Source of the DNA: Cohaesibacter intestini
Lineage (GTDB): Bacteria; Pseudomonadota; Alphaproteobacteria; Rhizobiales; Cohaesibacteraceae
Assembly: GCF_003324485.1 (NCBI RefSeq)
Contig: NZ_QODK01000005.1
Span: 237,471 to 301,470 of the forward strand
Direction: 5' to 3'
DNA length: 64,000 nt
This document shows positions 26,588 to 35,123 of this stretch, piece after piece (position 1 is the stretch's first letter; every line of letters starts with the position of its first letter). Under the pieces are notes generated by a model. The model did not search any database and was not told the origin of the DNA. It saw nothing but the letters and a program-made list of their open reading frames with translations. The position numbers were made by a program, and so were the translations under genes.

Positions 26588-29500
26588 ATGTCTATCCACG
26601 CTGCTCTGACACACAGAACCAAATATAGCTACGACCGCCAGACCGGCATGGGGCCGCAAGTCATCCGCCTGCGCCCTGCCCCCCACACGCGCAACCAGAT
26701 CCTGTCCTACTCGCTCAAGGTGGAACCCGCCGAGCATTTCATCAATTGGCAGCAGGATCCCTTCGGCAATTTCCTGGCCCGCGTCATTTTCCCCGAAAAG
26801 GTTGAGTCCTTTGAGGTGACCGTCGATCTGGTCACCGAAATGGCGATCATCAATCCGTTTGACTTCTTCATCGAGGAAGCAGCCGAGCATTACCCCTTTG
26901 CCTATGGCAAGGAGGACAAGAAGGATCTCACGCCCTATTTGGAGAAGGAAGAGCCGACCAAATTGCTGGCCGCTTTGCTCAAGGAAGTCGAGCCGATCAT
27001 CAAACAGAAGGACCTCAAGACCATCGATTTGCTGGTTCAGGTCAACTATCTGATCGAAAGCAAGATCGACTATTTGATCCGCATGGAACCGGGCGTTCAG
27101 GCCCCCGAGGAAACCCTGACAAAAGGCTCAGGCTCCTGCCGCGACAGTGCATGGCTGATGGTCCATGTGATGCGCCATCTGGGGCTCGCGGCCCGCTTCA
27201 CCTCGGGCTATCTGATCCAGCTGAAACCGGACGTCAAGCCGCTCGATGGTCCTGCAGGCACCGATCATGACTTCACCGATCTGCATGCATGGACGGAAGT
27301 TTACGTGCCCGGAGCCGGCTGGATCGGCCTTGATCCGACCTCGGGCCTCTTGACCGGAGAAAGCCACATTCCGCTCGCCTGCACCCCGAGCCCCATTTCA
27401 GCCGCACCCATCACGGGTGCCCATGACAAGGCGGAAGTCGAATTCGAGTTCGAAATGGACGTGCAGCGCATTTACGAGCGGCCCCGCGTCACCAAGCCCT
27501 ATACCGACGAACAGTGGAAGGCGATCAATGCCTTGGGTGAGACGGTCGATGAACGCCTTGAGGAAGGCGATGTGCGCCTGACCATGGGTGGCGAGCCAAC
27601 CTTCATTTCGATTGATGATTATGAAGCCGATGAATGGAACACCGCCGCCGTAGGTCCGACCAAACGCGCCTATGCAGAAAACCTCATTCGCCGCCTGCGC
27701 GACCGTTTTGCACCCGGTGGGCTACTGCATTTTGGTCAGGGCAAATGGTATCCCGGCGAGCAATTGCCCCGCTGGGCCTTCGCGCTTTATTGGCGTGCCG
27801 ACGAGGAGCCGCTCTGGGAAGATCCAGCCCTGATCGATTCCGAAAAGCCGAAAGCCACAGCCGATCACAAGGTGGCCCAGCGCTTTATCTATAAGCTCAG
27901 CGAAAAGCTACGCATCGACCCCAAATGCGTCATCCCAGCCTATGAGGATCCGGCCCATTTCGCGCTGGTCGAGCAAAAACTCCCGGTTGATGTCGATCAC
28001 AAAAACAACAAGATAGACGACCCGGCCGAACGGGCCCGCATCGTCAAGGTCTTTGAGCAGGGCCTGTCCAATCCGGCAGGCTTTGTGCTGCCGGTACAGG
28101 CCTGGAATTCCGAAGTCTATGGCCGATCCTGGATGTCAGAGGTCTGGAAACTGCGCCGCGAGAAGCTTTATATCCTGCCCGGAGACAGCCCGGTTGGCTT
28201 CCGCTTGCCGCTTGGCTCCCTGCCCTATTTGACCGAAGTGCAATATCCCCATGTCTTGCCGATGGACCCGCATGCGGCCCACGCTGCCTTGCCCGCCAAG
28301 GAAGCCTTGCTGCGTGATCGCCGCAAACCGTTCAAGCAGCGCGACCATCTCAAGAAAATGGATCCGGCCAAGCTGCTGGAAGCCCCGGACATTCAGTGGC
28401 ACGAGTCCCTGCATAAGACCTTCATTCCAATGAATGAAATTTCAGGCTCGGTCCGCACTGCCCTGACCATTGAGCCACGCAATGGCCATCTCTGCATCTT
28501 CATGCCACCGCTCAACAATGCCGAAGATTACGCAGCCATGGTCGCCGCCATCGAGGACGCAGCCAAGGAGGTCAAGCAGCCGGTCCATATCGAGGGCTAT
28601 GAACCCCCGTTTGATCCGCGCCTCAATGTGATCAAGGTCACCCCGGATCCGGGCGTCATCGAGGTCAACATCCAGCCAGCCACAAACTGGAAGGAAGCCA
28701 GCAAGATCACCCAGATCGTCTATGAAGAGGCGCGTCTGGCCCGCCTTGGCACCGAGAAATTCATGCTCGATGGTCGTCACACCGGCACCGGTGGCGGCAA
28801 CCATATCGTCATGGGCGGCTTGACCCCGTCCGACAGCCCGTTCCTGCGCCGTCCGGACCTGCTGGGCAGCCTGATCACCTATTGGCAAAACCACCCAAGC
28901 CTCAGTTACCTCTTCTCGGGCACCTTTATCGGCCCAACCTCGCAGGCTCCACGGGTGGATGAGGGCCGCCACGAAAATCTCTATGAGCTGGAAATTGCCC
29001 TCAAGCAATTGCCGCTCCCCGGAGAAGGCTACATCCCCAACTGGCAGGTTGATCGCCTGTTCCGCAACCTGTTGATTGACGTGACCGGCAACACCCACCG
29101 CGCCGAAATCTGCATCGACAAGCTCTTCTCGCCGGACGGGCCGACCGGTCGACTCGGTCTGGTGGAATTCCGATCCTTCGAAATGCCGCCACATGCCCAA
29201 ATGTCCCTTGCCCAGCAATTGCTGCTGCGTGCCATCATCGTGCGCCTGTGGGAACAGCCTTACCGCCAGCGGCTGGTGCGCTTCGGCACCCAGCTGCATG
29301 ACAAATTCATGCTGCCCCATTATGTCCGCGACGACTTCCGCGACGTGTTGCGCGATTTAGCCAACCATGACATCAAGTTGGACGAGGACTGGTTCGCCCC
29401 GCATTTCGAGTTCCGCTTCCCACGCTATGGCGAAGTCAATTATGACGGCGTACAGATTGAGTTGCGTCAGGCGCTCGAACCCTGGAACGTACTGGGTGAA

Positions 29501-29965
29501 GAAGGCGCCGTTGGCGGCACCGCCCGCTATGTCGACAGTTCGCTTGAACGTGTGCAGGTCAAGGCCAAGGGCCTTAATCCCGACCGCCATATCCTGACGG
29601 TCAATCAGGTCGCGGTGCCCTTGCATCCAACAGGCCGACAGGACGAAGCGGTCGCCGGTGTGCGCTATCGGGCATGGCAGCCGCCATCCTGCCTGCACCC
29701 GATGATCGGCGTCCACACCCCGCTGACCTTCGACCTGTTTGACAAGTGGAACATGCGCTCCCTTGGTGGCTGCCGCTATCATGTTGCCCATCCGGGGGGA
29801 CGCGGCTATGAGATCTTCCCGGTCAATGCCTATGAAGCAGAAAGCCGCCGCCTGTCGCGTTTTGAGACCATCGGCCATTCGGCGGGCTATGTCGATCCGG
29901 TAATTCTGGAAGACAATCCGGACTTCCCATACACGCTCGATCTGCGCCTGGCCTCGGTGCGCTGA
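26588..29965 (+). CDS. Giant transglutaminase-like protein with DUF2126
   Basis: This 1125-residue protein begins with the bacterial transglutaminase N-terminal domain (1-110) and a papain-like transglutaminase core whose catalytic triad is visible as C184 (GSGSCRDSAW), H233 (LHAWTEVY) and D249 (GLDPTSG). The rest, from about residue 320, is DUF2126, with GEPTFISIDD, LDGRHTGTGGGNHIVMGG and FRSFEMPPHAQMS. The histidine-rich GGGNH stretch suggests a second active site. No signal peptide is seen, so it acts in the cytoplasm. It follows alpha-E by 70 bp and should cleave or cross-link amides made by the ATP-grasp partner. Confidence 0.88.
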   Translation: MSIHAALTHRTKYSYDRQTGMGPQVIRLRPAPHTRNQILSYSLKVEPAEHFINWQQDPFGNFLARVIFPEKVESFEVTVDLVTEMAIINPFDFFIEEAAEHYPFAYGKEDKKDLTPYLEKEEPTKLLAALLKEVEPIIKQKDLKTIDLLVQVNYLIESKIDYLIRMEPGVQAPEETLTKGSGSCRDSAWLMVHVMRHLGLAARFTSGYLIQLKPDVKPLDGPAGTDHDFTDLHAWTEVYVPGAGWIGLDPTSGLLTGESHIPLACTPSPISAAPITGAHDKAEVEFEFEMDVQRIYERPRVTKPYTDEQWKAINALGETVDERLEEGDVRLTMGGEPTFISIDDYEADEWNTAAVGPTKRAYAENLIRRLRDRFAPGGLLHFGQGKWYPGEQLPRWAFALYWRADEEPLWEDPALIDSEKPKATADHKVAQRFIYKLSEKLRIDPKCVIPAYEDPAHFALVEQKLPVDVDHKNNKIDDPAERARIVKVFEQGLSNPAGFVLPVQAWNSEVYGRSWMSEVWKLRREKLYILPGDSPVGFRLPLGSLPYLTEVQYPHVLPMDPHAAHAALPAKEALLRDRRKPFKQRDHLKKMDPAKLLEAPDIQWHESLHKTFIPMNEISGSVRTALTIEPRNGHLCIFMPPLNNAEDYAAMVAAIEDAAKEVKQPVHIEGYEPPFDPRLNVIKVTPDPGVIEVNIQPATNWKEASKITQIVYEEARLARLGTEKFMLDGRHTGTGGGNHIVMGGLTPSDSPFLRRPDLLGSLITYWQNHPSLSYLFSGTFIGPTSQAPRVDEGRHENLYELEIALKQLPLPGEGYIPNWQVDRLFRNLLIDVTGNTHRAEICIDKLFSPDGPTGRLGLVEFRSFEMPPHAQMSLAQQLLLRAIIVRLWEQPYRQRLVRFGTQLHDKFMLPHYVRDDFRDVLRDLANHDIKLDEDWFAPHFEFRFPRYGEVNYDGVQIELRQALEPWNVLGEEGAVGGTARYVDSSLERVQVKAKGLNPDRHILTVNQVAVPLHPTGRQDEAVAGVRYRAWQPPSCLHPMIGVHTPLTFDLFDKWNMRSLGGCRYHVAHPGGRGYEIFPVNAYEAESRRLSRFETIGHSAGYVDPVILEDNPDFPYTLDLRLASVR

Positions 29966-29986
29966 CCCCACACCACGACCAACCAC

Positions 29987-30021
29987 GAAGACAAGAGACC
30001 CAATTCGGGCCTCTTGTCTTC
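29987..30021 (+). terminator. Hairpin after the transglutaminase-DUF2126 gene
   Basis: GAAGACAAGAG pairs perfectly with CTCTTGTCTTC, with CCC/GGG pairing inside the loop. The stem is very stable but followed by only a broken T run. Confidence 0.6.
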
Positions 30022-30138
30022 GTTCACGCTTCATCACGCCATTGTTAAAAATACCGATGCGTTTCGAGGATATAAACATCCTCCGCAATGTATATTCTTT
30101 GTTTCCAAGCAAAGCAGTGTTACAAGCATCCCTCCCGG

Positions 30139-30162
30139 AACTTCAGGGAAATCCCTGAAGTT
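30139..30162. promoter_or_regulatory. 24-bp dyad upstream of the second ATP-grasp gene
   Basis: Perfect 11-bp arms AACTTCAGGGA and TCCCTGAAGTT flank two bases. No T run follows, so an operator for a dimeric regulator is more likely than a terminator. Confidence 0.5.
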
Positions 30163-30325
30163 TGCGGACGGAACATGAAGCGCCGACCAAAATCAGACAC
30201 AAAGGCATGGTGAAGCAACTTTGCAGCATTCCTGTTTGCAAAAATGCACATTATGCTGGTATCGAGCGGCCTGATCCTTCTCGTGGTGAGGATCAGGGAA
30301 CAATGCGCCAATGCGCGGAGACTGT

Positions 30326-32950
30326 ATGCAGTTGAACCAAGCCGGAAGCCCGACGAATGTAAAATCATCGGGCGGCGAAGCGAACCAACAAGGGGAAGCG
30401 GTGGGACAAGACCTGTCTTCCTTCTATCAGCCTCTTCCGGGTGTCCATGATGAAATGATGGACGCCAGCGGCACCGTCATGCCGCATTGGGCTGCGTGGT
30501 TCCATGCTTTCTCGCACTGGACGACACAGGAACAATCGGACAATTCGGAGCAACTCAACAGCAAGGTCCGCGAGACCGGCATCGCCTACGACCTGTTTGC
30601 CGACCCCAATGCGGACGAGCAGCCCTGGTCGATTGATCTGACCCCGCTGATCATCGCACCCGAAGAATGGCAATGGTTGCAAACGGCCATTTCCCAGCGG
30701 GCGCGACTGATGAATGCGATCAATTCCGATCTCTATGGCCCGCGCAAGCTGATCGAAGGCGGCTTCATACCCGCCAGCCTGATCTTCAGCGACCCCACTT
30801 ATCTACGGCCAATGCAGGGCAACCGCGGCGCGATGGACGGCATCCAGTTTTTTGCCACCGACCTCGCCAAAGCGCCGGATGGCAACTGGCGCGTTCTGGA
30901 TAATCACGCAGAGACCCCGGCTGGCATCGGCTTTGCCGTGGCCAACCGCATCGCTGTAACCCATTGTGCAGGCAATCTGTTCCGTGAAACCAATGCCATG
31001 CGGCTTGCCCCCCACTTCCAGCGGATGCAGTCGACACTGGTCAACCGGTCCGGTATGGAAGACCCGCAAATCGCCATCCTGACGCCCGGACCGGAGCATC
31101 CTGACTATTTCTCCCATGCCTATCTGGCGCGGTATCTGGGCTATCTTCTGGTCGAAGGCGGCGATCTGGTCTGTCAAAACAATCAGGTTTGCCTCAAAAC
31201 CCTTGCAGGCCTCAAGCCCATCGACATGATCATCCGCTCGATCGAAGGAGCCCGGGCCGATCCGCTCGAGCTTCGCCCCGACGGCTTTGACGGTGCCACC
31301 TCGCTGGTCCGGACCGTGCGCAACAAGGGCGCCAAGGTGATCAACCAGTTGGGCACGGCCATCGTGGAAAATCGGGGCCTTGGCCCCTACCTGCCGCGCA
31401 TCTGCCAGTATTTGCTGGGCGAGGAGCTTATGCTCAAGGAAGCCCCGCGCTGGTGGCTGGGTGATCCAGCGTCACAGGCCCATGTGCTGGCCCATCTCGA
31501 TCAGATGCTTATATCCGACGCCCATGAAGGGTCCGGCAGACCGGGCGAAGCCCGCCCTGCGATCGATGGAGCCTCCCTGGACGATCAGGCCCGCAAGGCC
31601 TTGATTGACAAGATCCAGCTGCATGGCCGCACCATGGTCGCAGAGCAGAAGATGGCCTTTGCCACCACCCCCAGCTGGACCGGCAGCCGCCTTGAGCCCA
31701 AACCCTTTGCCGTGCGTTTCTTTGCGTCGCGCAAGACCCAGAGCTTTGAAGTCATGCCCGGCGGCCTGTCCATGTCCGTTGGCGACACGCAAGCCATCGG
31801 CCTGCATTCACCACGCGGCCTGACACGTGATGTCTGGATTCAATCCGAAACCAAGGTCGCTCCGGTCGACAGCATCTGGGCCAGTCTTGAAGCCTCCACC
31901 GCCTATTCCCGCGCCGGGCGTTCCCTGCCCAGCCGGATCGCTGACAATCTCTTCTGGCTCGGCCGCAATGTGGAGCGGACGGAATGGCAGTTCCGCCTCT
32001 GCCGTCAGGCTTTGGCGCGGCTGGAAGAGGATAGCGGCCCGGAAGAAGATCAGCGCACCGTACGCGCTGCTCTGAACAGCCTTATCCTGCGCGCACCCAA
32101 GGCCCAGATTTTCGATGCGGGCTTTGGTGGCATGAATGACCTTGAGAGACTGGTGCGCACCATTCTGTATGGCAAGGACCGGGCCCATGGTTTTCAGGAA
32201 AGCCTTTATCATATGCACCGGCTGGCGGGATTGACCCGCGACCGCATGTCATCGGATGCCTGGCATATCCTGAACGACTTCTTCACCGACCGCCGCTGGC
32301 ACAAGGAGCCGGGCTTCATTCATGCTGGTCAGGTTGTCGACATGCTCGACAGAGGACTGGTCAGCCTTGCTGCCTTTTCCGGTGTGGCGATGGAAAACAT
32401 GACCCGCAATTTCGGCTGGCGTTTTCTGGACATTGGCCGCCGCATCGAACGGGCGGAAAATCTAGCCACCCTGTTCAGCCGTCTGGTCTTTGCCCCCGGC
32501 ATGACCACCGACGCCGCACGGCGCATGATGTTCATTCTCGAGGTCGCAGACAGCTTCATCACCTATCGCTCGCGCTATCGTATCATGCCGGCACTGCCGG
32601 CGGTGATCGACCTTTTGCTGCTGGACGAAACCAACCCACGCTCGATCGCCTTCCAGATCGCCGCCCTGTCCGACCACATCGATTCCCTGCCGATGGAACC
32701 GGAGCAAGGCCTGCGCAGTGAAGAGAATCGCCTGATCCTCGAACTCAGGTCCGAGCTTCAATTGGCCGAAGGCCATGTTCTGGCACATATCCCCAATATG
32801 GAAGAGGCCAAACCGCTGGAAGACATCATCGCCGAGCAAAGCGATCTGGAAAAACTGCTCAGCAACCAGACCACGAAACTGCCGCAACTGACCGATATCC
32901 TGACCAAGCGCTACTTCACCCATACCGAAGAAAAGCCACACCGTATCTGA
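30326..32950 (+). CDS. Fused circularly permuted ATP-grasp and alpha-E protein
   Basis: This protein of about 874 residues joins in one chain the two families encoded separately at 24047-26517. Residues up to about 510 are the ATP-grasp part (QRARLMNAINSDLYGPR, VLDNHAETPAGIGFAVANR, LKTLAGLKPIDMIIRSIEG). From about residue 540 the alpha-E part begins with RIADNLFWLGRNVERTEWQFRL and includes FRFLDIGRRIERAENLATL-like repeats. Its ATP-grasp part lacks the KPxGESGGYG segment of the other copy, so it may be catalytically different. ATG 30326 follows GGAG; ATG 30311 is possible. It is followed by a transglutaminase gene 24 bp downstream. Confidence 0.86.
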   Translation: MQLNQAGSPTNVKSSGGEANQQGEAVGQDLSSFYQPLPGVHDEMMDASGTVMPHWAAWFHAFSHWTTQEQSDNSEQLNSKVRETGIAYDLFADPNADEQPWSIDLTPLIIAPEEWQWLQTAISQRARLMNAINSDLYGPRKLIEGGFIPASLIFSDPTYLRPMQGNRGAMDGIQFFATDLAKAPDGNWRVLDNHAETPAGIGFAVANRIAVTHCAGNLFRETNAMRLAPHFQRMQSTLVNRSGMEDPQIAILTPGPEHPDYFSHAYLARYLGYLLVEGGDLVCQNNQVCLKTLAGLKPIDMIIRSIEGARADPLELRPDGFDGATSLVRTVRNKGAKVINQLGTAIVENRGLGPYLPRICQYLLGEELMLKEAPRWWLGDPASQAHVLAHLDQMLISDAHEGSGRPGEARPAIDGASLDDQARKALIDKIQLHGRTMVAEQKMAFATTPSWTGSRLEPKPFAVRFFASRKTQSFEVMPGGLSMSVGDTQAIGLHSPRGLTRDVWIQSETKVAPVDSIWASLEASTAYSRAGRSLPSRIADNLFWLGRNVERTEWQFRLCRQALARLEEDSGPEEDQRTVRAALNSLILRAPKAQIFDAGFGGMNDLERLVRTILYGKDRAHGFQESLYHMHRLAGLTRDRMSSDAWHILNDFFTDRRWHKEPGFIHAGQVVDMLDRGLVSLAAFSGVAMENMTRNFGWRFLDIGRRIERAENLATLFSRLVFAPGMTTDAARRMMFILEVADSFITYRSRYRIMPALPAVIDLLLLDETNPRSIAFQIAALSDHIDSLPMEPEQGLRSEENRLILELRSELQLAEGHVLAHIPNMEEAKPLEDIIAEQSDLEKLLSNQTTKLPQLTDILTKRYFTHTEEKPHRI

Positions 32951-32974
32951 CCCCGCGAGGAGCACGAACCGAGC

Positions 32975-34120
32975 ATGCGCTACCGGATTACCCACAAAAC
33001 GGATTATCGCTATGTCAATGCGGTGGCCCAGTCCAACCATCTGGTGCATCTGGGGCCACGCCAAACCATGGGGCAGACCATTGAGCGGCATGAACTGCTG
33101 ATTAATCCAAAACCAGCCTTGCGGCGGGACTATCACGACTATTTCGGCAATCCGGCCCAGCATCTGGTGATCGAAGAGAACCACAATCTGTTCTCGGTCG
33201 AAGCCCAAAGCATCATCAATGTCGAGCGCGACCATACCGCGACCCTAGCCCTGTCGGTCGCCGGGTGGGAGACCGTGCGTGATTTGATGTTCGATCCCAA
33301 ATACACAGCCGAGGCCGAATTTACCTGCTACACGGGCTTTACCACCCCCACCGCCGAGATCGCAGCCTATGGCGAGATTTCCTTCCCGCCGGGGCGCCCC
33401 ATGCTGCAAGCTGTTCTGGACCTGACCAGCCGCATTTATCATGACTTTGACTATGACAGCACGATCACCGATGCCACCACACCAGTGGAGCAGATGTTTG
33501 AAATCAAGGGCGGCGTCTGTCAGGATTTTGCTCATCTGCAATTGGCTTGCCTGCGCGCTCTGGGTCTGCCTGCCCGTTATGTTTCAGGCTATTTGCGCAC
33601 CTATCCACCGGAAGGTCAGCCGCGCCTTGTCGGTGCAGACGCTTCGCATGCCTGGATATCCGTCTGGTGCCCGGAAGCGGGTTGGGTCGATTTTGACCCG
33701 ACCAACAACAAGATGATCGCCGACGAGCATATCACTCTGACGATTGGTCGGGATTTTGTCGATGTCAGCCCCTTGTCAGGCGTCATTCTGGGAGGTGGTC
33801 AGCATTTCATCGATGTTTCCGTCGACGTGATGCCGATCGACAATAGCGGCAAGGAAATCGGCCAGTCGATCACCAATGCAGACCAACAGGCCAAACCGGC
33901 CGCATCGGCCCCGGCTGCGCCTGCGCTGGCCCCTTCAGCCCCACAGTCACCGCCCCCTGAGCAAGCCACCCAGGAACAATCCCAGGCGCCGGGGCTGGCC
34001 CGTACCCAAGAGCAATCCCAGTCGCAGGCCCAGCAATCCCAGCCCGCATCGGGCGATCAAGCATCCCAGACAGCCTCGACCCCACCGATTCCACCGATCT
34101 CCGCAGATCGGACCTACTGA
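32975..34120 (+). CDS. Transglutaminase-like protein with Pro/Gln-rich tail
   Basis: This 381-residue protein has the bacterial transglutaminase N-terminal domain (1-95) and a core with an intact triad: C182 (GGVCQDFAH), H225 (DASHAWISVW) and D241 (DFDPTNN). It probably acts as an amidase or peptidase on the product of the fused ATP-grasp/alpha-E protein encoded just upstream. From residue about 304 to the end it is a low-complexity tail rich in Ala, Pro, Gln and Ser (for example SQSQAQQSQ), absent from typical members of about 290 residues. The start follows CGAGGAGC. No signal peptide is visible. Confidence 0.87.
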   Translation: MRYRITHKTDYRYVNAVAQSNHLVHLGPRQTMGQTIERHELLINPKPALRRDYHDYFGNPAQHLVIEENHNLFSVEAQSIINVERDHTATLALSVAGWETVRDLMFDPKYTAEAEFTCYTGFTTPTAEIAAYGEISFPPGRPMLQAVLDLTSRIYHDFDYDSTITDATTPVEQMFEIKGGVCQDFAHLQLACLRALGLPARYVSGYLRTYPPEGQPRLVGADASHAWISVWCPEAGWVDFDPTNNKMIADEHITLTIGRDFVDVSPLSGVILGGGQHFIDVSVDVMPIDNSGKEIGQSITNADQQAKPAASAPAAPALAPSAPQSPPPEQATQEQSQAPGLARTQEQSQSQAQQSQPASGDQASQTASTPPIPPISADRTY

Positions 34121-34133
34121 TCAAAATGCACGA

Positions 34134-34167
34134 AGGGCAACGCAGACCCAATTGGTTTGCCTGCCCT
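34134..34167. terminator. Possible shared hairpin between convergent genes
   Basis: AGGGCA/TGCCCT and inner GCAGACC/GGTTTGC arms around CAATT form a long imperfect stem between the transglutaminase and rutR stop codons. There is no T run, so it is a weak call. Confidence 0.4.
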
Positions 34168-34205
34168 CATAAAGCTGTTTGAGATGTCGCCGCACAAGGG
34201 AGTGA

Positions 34206-34838
34206 TCAGTCGCCTTTGCAAATCCCGAACAACAGGATCGACTTGACCGCCTGCTTCGTTTCTTCCCACTGCTCGTTACTCAACTCACGGCCATCATTCA
34301 GCGTCGAAATCTGGTGCTTGAAATCCGCATAATGCTGGGTCGTCGCCCAGATGGCAAAAAGCAGATGCTTGCCGTCAATCGGACGGATCTTGCCCATCGC
34401 GATCCATTGATTGATCACATCCACCCGCTGGTCGGTCCAGCTTTGCAACTCGCTCTCTAGATAGTCCTGAACAATCGGCGCGCCCTGAATAATCTCGTTG
34501 GCCCAGACCTTCGAGCCATAGGGCCGCGTGCGCGCCAACTCCAGCTTGGTGTCAATATAGGCCCCAAGGGCGGCAACAGGATCCGAATCCACGTCGATCT
34601 CGTCGGCTGCGGCCCGCCAGACATTGAAGATATCTTCCACTACCGTGCGATAGAGCAGTTCCTTGGACGAGAAATAATAGACCACATTGGATTTCGGCAA
34701 GCCCGCCATGTCCGCAATCCGGCTGATTGACGCCCCATTATAGCCAAATTCAGCGAAGATCATCTCGGCAGCGACCAAGATCTTTTCAATATTGTTTTCC
34801 CGGTTTTGTTTTTGCGTCGTGTATTGCGTGTCTGCCAT
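34206..34838 (-). CDS. rutR: RutR-like TetR-family pyrimidine regulator
   Basis: This 210-residue TetR-type regulator has the N-terminal helix-turn-helix ISRIADMAGLPKSNVVYYFSSKELLY and a C-terminal domain with LFAIWATTQHYADF, nearly identical to the uracil-binding segment FMIWASTQHYADF of E. coli RutR as I remember it. It should release DNA when uracil or thymine binds. It diverges from the aminotransferase gene, and direct repeats with the RutR-like half TTGACC lie between them. It is therefore the likely repressor of the pyrimidine degradation locus to its right. Confidence 0.85.
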   Translation of the reverse strand: MADTQYTTQKQNRENNIEKILVAAEMIFAEFGYNGASISRIADMAGLPKSNVVYYFSSKELLYRTVVEDIFNVWRAAADEIDVDSDPVAALGAYIDTKLELARTRPYGSKVWANEIIQGAPIVQDYLESELQSWTDQRVDVINQWIAMGKIRPIDGKHLLFAIWATTQHYADFKHQISTLNDGRELSNEQWEETKQAVKSILLFGICKGD

Positions 34839-35012
34839 TCAAGAACCCGTATGTCTTTCTTTCGCATTGCACCATATTCCAGAGCGATCGACTCCGGGCT
34901 TTTTAGTAATCAGGCGTGACCAAATTTCTTTAACAAAAAGTGGCGCAATTTTTTACTTTTCGCAGCCCAATTTGTGAATAATTGAACAAATAATAGGCAA
35001 AAAGCATTTTTC

Positions 35013-35049
35013 TGACCGATCGTGCGGGAAAAATATTGACCGATCGTGC
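35013..35049 (+). promoter_or_regulatory. Direct repeats TGACCGATCGTGC, candidate RutR-like operators
   Basis: The exact 13-mer occurs at 35013-35025 and 35037-35049, 24 bp apart, upstream of the aminotransferase gene. TTGACC is the left half of the E. coli RutR palindrome as I recall it; CGATCG at the centre is itself palindromic. A further TGACCA lies at 34917. Confidence 0.55.
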
Positions 35050-35123
35050 AGACGATGCAAGCGTTCATAACATGAAAGACGGATTTAGCAAAAGTTTATG
35101 CTGTTCGTGTGGGGGAATGAGCG

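Larger units (their letters stand above)
29966..30325 (+). promoter_or_regulatory. Intergenic region between the two ATP-grasp sets
   Basis: This 360-bp gap carries a terminator-like hairpin (29987-30021) and a 24-bp dyad (30139-30162). The second set therefore probably has its own promoter here. No small gene was found. Confidence 0.55.
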
